Below, in pieces: positions 54,792 to 62,637 of a stretch of DNA of 64,000 bases. Position 1 is the first letter of the stretch, and each line of letters opens with the position of its first letter. Source of the DNA: CAWBLP01 sp963789495. GTDB taxonomy: Bacteria > Pseudomonadota > Alphaproteobacteria > Acetobacterales > Acetobacteraceae. The DNA lies in contig CAWBLP010000026.1 of assembly GCA_963789495.1 (NCBI GenBank), forward strand, positions 3,151-67,150. Direction: 5' to 3'. The position numbers and the translations under genes are program-made. The notes under the pieces are model-generated. The model was not told where the DNA came from and searched no databases. It worked only from the letters and a program-made list of their open reading frames with translations.

Positions 54792-55889
54792 TCAGCTACG
54801 GCGTTCCGGAAACAACGCGAGCAGCCCGTCAGCGCTTGCATCGCAACGCCCGCGCTCGGTAATCAGTCCTGTGATCAGGCGCGCCGGAGTGACATCGAAG
54901 GCGGGATTGTTGGCTGGACTGCCACCCGGGGCCACCTGCACCGTAGCGATGCTACCGTCGGGTGCTCTTCCGGTCATATGCGTCACCTCCTCAGCGTTCC
55001 GCTGCTCGATGGGGATGTCGGCAATCCCGTCCGACGTCGTCCAGTCGATTGTGGACGAGGGTGCCGCGACCCAAAACGGTAGATGGTTATCCCGTGCAGC
55101 AAGGGCCTTCAGATAGGTCCCGATCTTGTTTGCGACGTCTCCCCGCCGCGTCACACGATCCGCGCCGACAATAGCCAGATCGACCTCTCCGTGCTGCATC
55201 AGGTGGCCGCCGGCATTGTCCGCGATGACACTGTGCCGAACGCCATGCTTGCCGAGTTCCCATGCGGTGAGACTGGCCCCCTGATTGCGCGGACGTGTCT
55301 CATCGACCCAAACATGCACATCCAGCCCGGCGTCGTGAGCCTGATAGATCGGCGCCAAGGCGGTGCCCCAATCCACCGTGGCCAGCCAGCCCGCGTTGCA
55401 GTGGGTTAGCACGTTCACTCGGCCATTCTGCCTTCTTTCGGCGATCGCCTGGAATAACGGCAACCCGTGACAGCCGATCATATGATTTTGCTCAATATCC
55501 TCATCGGCAATCGCCGCGGCCTCGCGGTAAGCAGTCTGCAGGCGTTGTTCTGGCAGGGTGTTGCGAAGGCGCGTCAGCATACGATCCAGCGCCCAGCCGA
55601 GGTTGATGGCCGTCGGACGCGTGGAGCGCAGCATCTGTGCAGCTTGTTCCAGCCTTTCTGAGGAGGGGCTACTGCGGAGTGCGAGGCATAGGCCGTAGGC
55701 TGCGGTGGCTCCGATCAGCGGAGCGCCCCGCACCTGCATTGTCTGGATCGCAAGTGCCACCTCCTCGAGTTCAGTGAGCCGCCGCATTTCCAGCGACCAG
55801 GGCAGCTTGGTCTGATCCAGAATGTGGACTGACCATCCATCGTCCGAATCGACCCAGATGCTCCGGTATGGGGTTCCGTCGATCTTCAT
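54792..55889 (-). CDS. mtnA: S-methyl-5-thioribose-1-phosphate isomerase
   Basis: 365 residues. MtnA signatures: QTMQVRGAPLIGATAAYG, the catalytic Cys in VLTHCNAGWLATVDWGTAL, VDETRPRNQGASLTAWEL and the Asp in AIVGADRVTRRGDVANKIGT, then PFWVAAPSSTID. It isomerises MTR-1-P to MTRu-1-P in methionine salvage. Related enzymes accept ribose-1-phosphate-like substrates. Its ATG overlaps the UPF0262 stop by four bases; no other salvage gene is in the window. Confidence 0.94.
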   Translation of the reverse strand: MKIDGTPYRSIWVDSDDGWSVHILDQTKLPWSLEMRRLTELEEVALAIQTMQVRGAPLIGATAAYGLCLALRSSPSSERLEQAAQMLRSTRPTAINLGWALDRMLTRLRNTLPEQRLQTAYREAAAIADEDIEQNHMIGCHGLPLFQAIAERRQNGRVNVLTHCNAGWLATVDWGTALAPIYQAHDAGLDVHVWVDETRPRNQGASLTAWELGKHGVRHSVIADNAGGHLMQHGEVDLAIVGADRVTRRGDVANKIGTYLKALAARDNHLPFWVAAPSSTIDWTTSDGIADIPIEQRNAEEVTHMTGRAPDGSIATVQVAPGGSPANNPAFDVTPARLITGLITERGRCDASADGLLALFPERRS

Positions 55890-56383
55890 CGGGCCGAACT
55901 CCTTTGATGTAAGACGCAGACCAGAGTGAAGAGGCGGCGCGCAGTTTCGAAATCGATATCGATCTTGCCGCTGAGGCGCTGCATCATCAGCGTGGCGCCT
56001 TCATTATGCAGTCCACGACGTCCCATATCGATGGCCTGAATGCGTGACTCGCGCCCTTCCTCCACGGCTTTGGCATGGCTGTCCAACAGCAGATGGTAGT
56101 CCTTGATGAGGCTGCGGAATGGGCCCAGCGCCAGGCCCACCGCTGCTATCGGCAGGTCCGCCGCGTCGCGGATATCGAACACCATGCGCCCATCGCGGAC
56201 GGATAGACGCAGGACGCACGAACGAGGCGTTGCCTGCCCAGGCTTCAACCGCAAGGGCGTGAAGCGGGTGGCACTGGCCAGGTCGGAAATCGCCTGGTCG
56301 CGGTCGGCCTCCATGTGGGTCGGCAGGTGCGAAGCAGACTCACCCTCCAGGATAACGCGTGCCAGGCTGGCTTGCAGGGTCAT
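55886..56383 (-). CDS. UPF0262 family protein
   Basis: 165 residues, coupled to mtnA by ATGA. Conserved alphaproteobacterial family of unknown function: GLALGPFRSLIKDYHLLLDS, the invariant QAIDMGRRGLHNEGATLMM and DIDFETARRLFTLVCVLH are its landmarks. Usually a single UPF0262 gene sits near hisD and infA; this one with mtnA inside an island is likely an extra copy or a relocated one. No catalytic motif is known. Confidence 0.85.
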   Translation of the reverse strand: MTLQASLARVILEGESASHLPTHMEADRDQAISDLASATRFTPLRLKPGQATPRSCVLRLSVRDGRMVFDIRDAADLPIAAVGLALGPFRSLIKDYHLLLDSHAKAVEEGRESRIQAIDMGRRGLHNEGATLMMQRLSGKIDIDFETARRLFTLVCVLHQRSSAR

Positions 56384-56610
56384 ATCTCGTCTCGGTCAGT
56401 TTTCAGGCAAATCAGCATCAGCATCGGGCCGGAGCGGTACAGTTTCAGGGCCTGGTCGGGCAAGACTGTCTGACCCGCCTGTCTCGCGACGGGCCTGTGG
56501 GGCAGATTTTGTAAAGGACACCCAACTGACGCGCGGCGTACTCGACACGCCTGGCCGCTCGCCATAGTTCCTCGCTTGCGTCTCTTATGCGTGCACGCGA
56601 GACTGTGGGT

Positions 56611-57258
56611 ATGACTCGCATTCTGGTGATCAATCCCAATTGCTCCATAGCGTGTTCGGATGGGATCTCCGCCGCGCTTGTGCCGTTCCGATTGGCCGGT
56701 GGCCCTTCGTTCGATGTCGTTACCCTCGCCGAAGGTCCGCCCGCCATCTATGATTGGCGTGACTGGCATCAGGTTGTCGACCCAATGTGTCGCGTCATCC
56801 AGCGAAACGCCGCCGATGTCTATGTCGTTGCTTGTGCATCCGACCCTGGTGTAGAAGCGGCCCGAGCCGTCACCGAAAAGCCAGTGCTGGGTGTTTTCCG
56901 CTCGGCAGTGTCAGCCGCGGTCGCGCGAGGCGAACGGTTCGGCGTGGTGGCCATTGTCGAGGCTTCCAAAGCGCGTCACCGGGCGGCGTTACGTGCCATG
57001 GGCCTGGAAGCTCGGCTTGCGGGCCATGTTGCGTTGAATATGAACATGCACGACCTGCTCTCTTCACAGGCGGCGCGTCCGGCGCTTGAGGCCGCGGGAC
57101 GATCTCTCATCGACCAGGGCGCGGATTGCATCATTCTGGGTTGTACCGGCATGGCGCAGCACTGTCGGGCAGTCGAAGATGCCACAGGCGCACCGGTAAT
57201 CGAACCGTGCCAAGCGGCGGCAGCCCTTGCGCTGAGCATTACCCTGCCTTCCCATTGA
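56611..57258 (+). CDS. Aspartate/glutamate/hydantoin racemase family protein
   Basis: 215 residues from ATG 56611 (MTRILVINPNCSIACSDGIS); the longer frame to 56587 has no further similarity. Two catalytic Cys: VYVVACASDPGVEAAR (~80) and CIILGCTGMAQHC (~180). The NPNCS start and spacing match hydantoin racemases (Asp/Glu racemase fold, cofactor-independent). Divergent from UPF0262-mtnA. It might racemise a hydantoin or an amino acid related to the island's other genes. Confidence 0.87.
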   Translation: MTRILVINPNCSIACSDGISAALVPFRLAGGPSFDVVTLAEGPPAIYDWRDWHQVVDPMCRVIQRNAADVYVVACASDPGVEAARAVTEKPVLGVFRSAVSAAVARGERFGVVAIVEASKARHRAALRAMGLEARLAGHVALNMNMHDLLSSQAARPALEAAGRSLIDQGADCIILGCTGMAQHCRAVEDATGAPVIEPCQAAAALALSITLPSH

Positions 57259-57354
57259 TCACGCCGGATTAAGGCCTCTTCCCAGGAGCAGGTTGTCGCG
57301 TTGACCCAGCGGTGCCGCCAGCCGAACCGGCTCATCGCCGAGGGATTTCGCAGC

Positions 57355-57753
57355 CTACTCTACGCGCTGCCATGTCAGCACCGGCTCCAGCGTCACAGTG
57401 ACCCGTTGGGCGTGATCAGTTGAGTCCCACGCGCTGCTGTAGCTGATCGAATCGACCAATACGCCGTTCTGCAGCCGCAGGTGGTCCGGATTGGTGAAAT
57501 CCGCGCTACACACAAATCGGATGGCGAACACGCTGCCAGCATGAGTCTGGATATTGGCCAATTCGGGGGCGATGCGAAGGCCGAGGGTTCGCACCACCTC
57601 CCGCCGAACCAAGGTCACTGTCGAGGCATCGGCGCAGCCAGGGGGCCGGCGATTATAGAAATACGCCATGCACCCGAGCAACGCCGCGAAGCCGGCTACA
57701 GCGCCCGCGAATCCAATGAGCCGTGCCCCGGAAAATGCGCCATCAGCCAGCAT
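57355..57753 (-). CDS. Hypothetical single-pass membrane protein
   Basis: 132 residues. One N-terminal hydrophobic segment (LIGFAGAVAGFAALLGCMAYF) then a short periplasmic-type domain with VFAIRFVCSADFTNP and VTVTLEPVLTWQRVE. No family recognised. It lies 55 bases downstream of cofC on the same strand and may be the last gene of the F420 operon. Confidence 0.55.
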   Translation of the reverse strand: MLADGAFSGARLIGFAGAVAGFAALLGCMAYFYNRRPPGCADASTVTLVRREVVRTLGLRIAPELANIQTHAGSVFAIRFVCSADFTNPDHLRLQNGVLVDSISYSSAWDSTDHAQRVTVTLEPVLTWQRVE

Positions 57754-57808
57754 GGGCTCCCTCCGACGAATGTCGGCGTGAGTCGCAGTGAACGCGGCCC
57801 CGCGGCCA

Positions 57809-58453
57809 CTAAACTCCGGCGCCTTCCAACAAAGTCAGCGTCCGCGTCGGGATTCGTGGGCGAGCGCTCAGAAATGCCCGTAAGTCCGCCGGATGATCAA
57901 TGTCCAGTCCGAGGCCTGGCATGCGGGCAACTACCGGCTCGAGATCATACCGGCGCGCAGTGATCAGGTGAGGAAAATAGCTGTCGTCACCGAAACGCAG
58001 CGGCATGACATCAGGGGGCGTACAAAGCACGGCGTTCGAGCCGAGTTCGTCATGCGCAGGGGCAATGACCACGCCGCGCGCCCCGCGGCGCAATGCAATC
58101 AATGCATTGATCTCGGCTGCCGTCACACGTGGGACGTCGCCCGGCAGGGTCAGCATGGCCGGTTGACATTCCTGCTTGAGCGCCCGCATCAAACCCGCGA
58201 CGGCGCCGGTATGGCCATCCTCGGCCCCATCGGTTACCACTCGGGCGCCATATCGCTGGGCCAAGGCACTCGCTTCGGGATCAATGGTATTGACCAGAAT
58301 ACCAGCCAGGCGAGAACTGGACAGAGCGACCAGCACGTCTTCAAGCATTGCTCTCGCCAGTACGCGGCGCTGATCACTGCTAAGCAGCGCGGCGAGGCGC
58401 TGCTTGGCGCCGGTGAACGCTTTCACCGGCACCGCGGCCCAGACGTCGTTCAC
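57809..58453 (-). CDS. cofC: 2-phospho-L-lactate (or PEP/3-PG) guanylyltransferase
   Basis: 214 residues, intact. CofC/FbiD: AAVPVKAFTGAKQRLA at the start, VVTDGAEDGHTGAVAGL, MLTLPGDVPRVTAAEI (metal), VIAPAHDELGSNAVLCTPP and GLDIDHPADL. It makes the GPP-activated C3 acid needed for F420 synthesis. Bacterial enzymes use PEP or 3-phosphoglycerate; sequence alone does not decide. ATG overlaps the cofD stop (ATGA). Confidence 0.92.
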   Translation of the reverse strand: MNDVWAAVPVKAFTGAKQRLAALLSSDQRRVLARAMLEDVLVALSSSRLAGILVNTIDPEASALAQRYGARVVTDGAEDGHTGAVAGLMRALKQECQPAMLTLPGDVPRVTAAEINALIALRRGARGVVIAPAHDELGSNAVLCTPPDVMPLRFGDDSYFPHLITARRYDLEPVVARMPGLGLDIDHPADLRAFLSARPRIPTRTLTLLEGAGV

Positions 58454-59396
58454 GTGCGGCGCCGTAGTTTCGCTGCTGCGCTCAGCACGATTCGCGCCAG
58501 TGCTTCGCGATCCTCTAGGCTCCGCATCAGCGTCTGCGCCAGGGTCACCTTTGGCCGGATTCCCTGCACCTCGGTCATATCAGCGAGATCGACCACGTAG
58601 CCATCGAGCAGGTCGCCATAATACCGCGCGACGTCCGCTGCGCTCGGGTTCAGCCCGAGTTCGGCCATCATCTTGGCGGTCGGCCCCTTTACCGCGCGTC
58701 CGCCAATGATCGGCGAGACCGCGACAACAGGGGCCGTGCATGCGGCCAAAGCGCCTCGTACGCCTGGCAATCGCCAGGATCGGTTCCACACTGATGAACG
58801 GGTTGGACGGACACAGCACGACGGCCTGCAATCGAGGGTCTGCAAGCGCGGCCAGAAAGTCCGGATGGGCTCGCGCCTCGGCAGCCCCCTCGAAGGCCAG
58901 CTCCTGCACGACCGGTTCGCAGCGGCTGCGCACAAAATAGTCCTGAAAGTCGATCCAGCCCGAATCGGTCAGCAGCCGCGGTGCGCACCGGGTCGTCGCT
59001 CATCGGCAGGATCGCGCGGCCCGACACCAAGGCGGCGGGCACAGATCCGCGGTGACTGGCGATAAGGCTCTCCCCGCGCGCAGCCGACGGGTGCGTTCCA
59101 CATGCACCGCGAGGTCGCGATCGCCCAGCCGGAACCAGGTCTCGCCGCCAAGCGTATCCAGTGGTCTCCATGAAGGACCAGGTTTCGTCGCGCCGGCCCC
59201 AGCCCAGCTCCGGGATTCGCCAACCCCGGCCAGCGTGTACATGACCGTATCGATGTCGGGCGAAATCGACAGGCCGAGATGTTCGAAATCGTCGCCGGTA
59301 TTGCAGACCACCAGCAGGTTCTCGGGCGGCAGGATGCGCGACGAGTCCGAGCGCGAGCTTGGCGCCGCCGACGCCGCCGGAAAGCGCGACGATCAC
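58450..59396 (-). pseudogene. cofD: cofD, 2-phospho-L-lactate transferase (frame broken)
   Basis: From GTG 59396: VIVALSGGVGGAKLALGL, then a reconstruction across several shifts: VCNTGDDFEHLGLSISPDI, DTVMYTLAGVG, ELGWGRRDETWSFM, GGETWFRLGDRDLAVHVERT, VVLCPSNPFISVEPIL and VVAVSPIIGGRAVKGPTAKMM, ending with EDREALARIVLSAAAKLRRRT. This is full-length CofD (FbiA), which joins the activated C3 acid to FO to give F420-0. GTG overlaps the cofE stop. At least five small indels break it, mostly extra bases. Confidence 0.83.
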
Positions 59397-60174
59397 TGGA
59401 ACAGATCCTCCTGCGGCCGGCCTGACCAGGTCGGCGACCGTGGCATCGGGCGCGGACCAGGTCAGGCCGCGCACCACGACCACGGGTCGTGCCTCGTCAG
59501 CCTGCCCTTGCAAGCAGCGAGGCAGCGGCGGCGATCTCGTCGGCAAAGCCGACGATGCTGACCTCCAGCGTGCGGCCGAACAGGTCCGGCTGCCGCGCAG
59601 GTCGATCAGGCTTGGCAGCCCTGCGGCACCGATCGCAATACCGGCGGTGCCGCGCCGCCATGGTCGGCCGAAACTGTCGCTGATGATCACCCCAATTGGC
59701 TCGCCGGGAACTGATCGGCGCAAGCGCATCGCGGATCGCCGCCGCCGAACCGTCCGGATCGCTGCGGCAGCAGCAGCACGCGATGCGGCGCCATCCTGCG
59801 GTCGCACATTGGACTGATCCACGCCGGCATTGGCCATCACGAAGCCCAGCCGATGCTGCATGATCAGCAGATTGGGCCGACTGCGCACGCACTCGGGTCG
59901 ACTTCTGACAGGATGACCTCGACCAGGCGCGGGTCCTTGCCGATCTCTGCCGCCCAGTGCGATCGCCCGAGCGGAAGCGGTGACCGCTGGCCAGATCGAC
60001 GGTGCGCCCCTCGGCCTTGGAGACGATCTTCTGCGCCACCACCACGACGTCGCGATCGCGCAGCGTCTGGCCGCCTCGTGCACCAGTCCGGCTGCGATCA
60101 GCGCAGGGAGGTCGTCGCCGGCCTGCACCATCGGCAGGCCGGGCACGGCGAACAATTCGACGGCGCGCCGTCAT
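59393..60174 (-). pseudogene. cofE: cofE, coenzyme F420:L-glutamate ligase (frame broken)
   Basis: Reconstructed from ATG 60174: FAVPGLPMVQAGDDLPALI, DVVVVAQKIVSKAEGRTVDL, RPNLLIMQHRLGFVMANAGV then DQSNVRPQDGA, GVIISDSFGRPWRRGTAGIA and IGAAGLPSLIDLRG, ending ...RPAAEDLFQ. CofE (FbiB N-domain) adds glutamates to F420-0 using GTP. Removing a G near 59415 restores the stop, so apparent read-through into cofD is not a fusion. The fgd-like stop lies one base before the ATG. Confidence 0.83.
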
Positions 60175-60175
60175 T

Positions 60176-61182
60176 TCATCCGAAGCGCCGGCGCAGCAGC
60201 GGCAGGACCTGCTCGCCATACAGCTTCAGGAAGCGCTCCTGATCCGGCCCCGGCGCGTGGAACACCAGGTGGCGGAAGCCAAGTTCGACATAGGGCCGGA
60301 TCTTCTCCACGTGCTCCTCCGGGTCGCTGGAGACGATCCAGCGGCTGGCGGCGCGCTCCACCGGAAGCGCATCGGCCAGGCGTTCCATCTCCGTCGGGTC
60401 TTCCACCGACATCTTCTCCTCAGGCGTCAGCGCCAGCGCCGCCCAGTGCCGGGTGTCCGTGCATGCGCCCGCTCGCGATCGGTGTCGAACGACACCTTCA
60501 TCTCGATCAGGCGATCATAATCCGGCTTTGCCTTGCCGGACGCCTTGATCCCTTCCTCGACATTCGGCAGCAGGGTTTCGGTGTAGAGGTCCCACTTCTT
60601 GCCGCTGGTGCAGATGAAGCCATCGGCGCTGCGTCCGGCGTATTTCGCCACCATCGGTCCGGCGCCGGCAACATAGATCGGCACGGCGCCTTCCGGCTTG
60701 TCGTAGATCGTGGCCTTCTCGGTGCGGTAGTACTGGCCCTCAAAGCTAACACGATCCTCGCACCACAGCTTGCGGATCAGCGTGATCGCCTCGCGCAGCC
60801 GGGCGAACCGCTCCTTCATTTCCGGCCATTCATGCCGGTCGACGGCACCTCGTTAAGTCCTTCGCCCGTGCCGACGCCCAGGATGACCCGGCCCGGAAAC
60901 ATGGCGCCCAGCGTGCCGAAAACCTGCGCCACGACCGACGGGTGATAGCGGAAGGTCGGGCGTCAGCACGCTGGTGCCCATCACGATGCGGCTCGTGCTG
61001 GCGCCCAGCGCACCCAGCCAGGCCAGCGCCGATGGCGCGTGCCCGTCGGTATGCTTCCACGGCTGGAAATGGTCGCTGACGAACACCGAATCGAACCCCG
61101 CCTGTTCCGCCGCGCAGGAGAAGGCGAGCAGCCGCTTCGGGTCGAACTGTTCGGCGGACGCCTTGTATCCAAGCTTCAGCAC
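60176..61182 (-). pseudogene. F420-dependent LLM oxidoreductase, Fgd-like (frame broken)
   Basis: From ATG 61182: MLKLGYKASAEQFDPKRLL, DSVFVSDHFQPWKHTDGHAP, IVMGTSVLTP; after a shift, FGTLGAMFPGRVILGVGTGE, then MKERFARLREAITLIRKLW, GAVPIYVAGAGPMVAKYAG and SADGFICTSGKKWDLY, ending WIVSSDPEEHVEKIRPYVEL. The SDHFQPWKHTxGHAP, GTSVLTP and GVGTGE segments match the F420-dependent glucose-6-phosphate dehydrogenase family. Three or more small shifts. First gene of a fgd-cofE-cofD-cofC operon. Confidence 0.82.
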
Positions 61183-61253
61183 GAAGGACCTCCGGTATGT
61201 TGCCGCGCACGCTAGCCCTGCCGCCCGGAGCCGGCAATTGGGACGGCGCTGCC

Positions 61254-61305
61254 TGTGGCTAGCTGGCGATCTGTCCGGTGTTTGTAGCTCGTGAAGTGTC
61301 CGGTC
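61254..61305 (+). repeat. Solo 52-bp left end of the ISNCY element
   Basis: Identical to 32136-32187 (TGTGGCTAGCTGGCGATCTG and on to GTGTCCGGTC); two more bases (CC) before it also match, probably by chance. It breaks off where the IS21 sequence starts at 61306, so the IS21 likely inserted into a second ISNCY copy whose remainder lies outside the window. Confidence 0.8.
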
Positions 61306-61482
61306 TGCGCAGTCCAGTCATCGTGATCAGCCAATCCGGCTGATCGTGATCACCGATTCCGGTGATCGTGATCATGCCGCTGGCAGGTTTGAGGAAGACC
61401 TGCCGGACGGCATGGGGTGGCATCTGATCGTCACCACTGACGGTTGTCCCCTGACATTCTCTCCTGGTGTTGGTCAAGCGAT

Positions 61483-61806
61483 TCAATCGCGCCCATAGCC
61501 GCGTGGCGGCACGATCGCGGTGAGCGCATCGAGGTCGAGTGCGACGATCGCCTGCAAGGCTTCAGCGGTGGCGGTGCCGCGCAGGCTGTTTGGCAGCACC
61601 TCCCACCACCCGGCGTAATACGCCTGTAGGGAGACGAGTTGACCGACGGCGTCGTCCCAGCGCTCCGGCCGTGTTCTTCGGTCGGCAGGACGCCGGTAAC
61701 GGGTCACCGGTGCGGGCTTTTCGGCGTGATGGCGGGCGCGGTAGCGAGCCTGGCGCTCGGCGTTGCTGAGTGGGTGTTCACCCTGGGGTGGACGGCCTTT
61801 GGGCAT
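61483..61806 (-). CDS. IS21-associated passenger protein
   Basis: 107 residues from ATG 61806, GGAGG 8 bases upstream; a longer frame to 61899 has no such signal. MPKGRPPQGEHPLSNAERQA is followed by RYRARHHAEKP, an Arg-rich part, then LVSLQAYYAGWWEVLPNSLRGT. The ending resembles small proteins often seen after istB in this IS21 group. Function unknown; the basic N-terminus suggests DNA or RNA contact. Confidence 0.65.
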   Translation of the reverse strand: MPKGRPPQGEHPLSNAERQARYRARHHAEKPAPVTRYRRPADRRTRPERWDDAVGQLVSLQAYYAGWWEVLPNSLRGTATAEALQAIVALDLDALTAIVPPRGYGRD

Positions 61807-61855
61807 GGTCTGACCTCCGTTACGTAACGCCATTCCAAGAGGATTGGGGCACCGG

Positions 61856-62626
61856 TCATCCAGCCGCCGCGGCGCCGTTGCCTTCAGCGACAGCGGCAAC
61901 CGCCTGGCGCTTGCGCAGGCTGGGCCCCTTCAGCTCGATCCGGTGCGCGCGGTGCACGACGCGGTCGAGAATGGCGTCGCCGATGGTCGGATCGCCGACC
62001 AGTTCGTGCCAGCGGGCCACGGGGACCTGGCTGGTGATCAGCAGCGAGCCCTTCTCGTAGCGGTCCTCGACGATCTCCAGCAGATCGCGCCGCTGTTCGG
62101 CGGTGAGCGGCTCCGGCCCCCAGTCGTCGATGATCAGCAGCCGGGTGCGCTCCAGCGTGGTAAGCAGGCGCGGCAGCCTGCCCTCGCCGCGGGCGGTGGC
62201 GAGTTCGCCGAACAGCCGCGGCGCCCGGCGATAGATCACCGAGAAGCCTTCCCGGCAGGCCTTGTGCCCCAAGGCGCAGGCCAGCCACGATTTGCCGACG
62301 CCGGTCGGGCCGCTGATCACCAGGTGCTGGCTGTGGCGGATCCAGTCGCAGGCTGCGAGTTTGTGGAACAGCGCGCGGTCGAGGCCGCGCGGCGTGCGGA
62401 AGTCGGTGTCCTCGACCACCGCGTTCTGGCGCAGCTTGGCCAGGCGCAGCCGTCGGCCGAGCCGCTTGTTGTCGCGGTCGGTCACCTCGCGGTCGAGCAG
62501 CAGCCCGAGCCAGTCCTCGCGGGTGAGGTCGGTGGCGTTGGAACTGTTCTGCATTTCGAGGAAGGCATCGGCCATGGCGGCCATGCCGAGGCCGCGCAGG
62601 CGTTCGGCCAGGGGATGGATCAGCAT
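61856..62626 (-). CDS. istB: IstB, ATP-binding transposition helper
   Basis: 256 residues from ATG 62626 (GGAGAG upstream; ATG 62641 possible). AAA+ ATPase: Walker A ISGPTGVGKSWLACAL, Walker B RLLIIDDWGPEPLT, sensor LLITSQVPVARW. It targets and stimulates IstA. The end of istA overlaps its start region by a few bases. Confidence 0.93.
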   Translation of the reverse strand: MLIHPLAERLRGLGMAAMADAFLEMQNSSNATDLTREDWLGLLLDREVTDRDNKRLGRRLRLAKLRQNAVVEDTDFRTPRGLDRALFHKLAACDWIRHSQHLVISGPTGVGKSWLACALGHKACREGFSVIYRRAPRLFGELATARGEGRLPRLLTTLERTRLLIIDDWGPEPLTAEQRRDLLEIVEDRYEKGSLLITSQVPVARWHELVGDPTIGDAILDRVVHRAHRIELKGPSLRKRQAVAAVAEGNGAAAAG

Positions 62627-62637
62627 CGTCTCTCCTT

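Noticed and set aside
58689..60155. Apparent single CofE-CofD fusion frame
   Set aside because: Removing one extra G near 59415 creates the proper CofE end (EDLFQ, TGA) overlapping the cofD GTG by GTGA, the usual arrangement.
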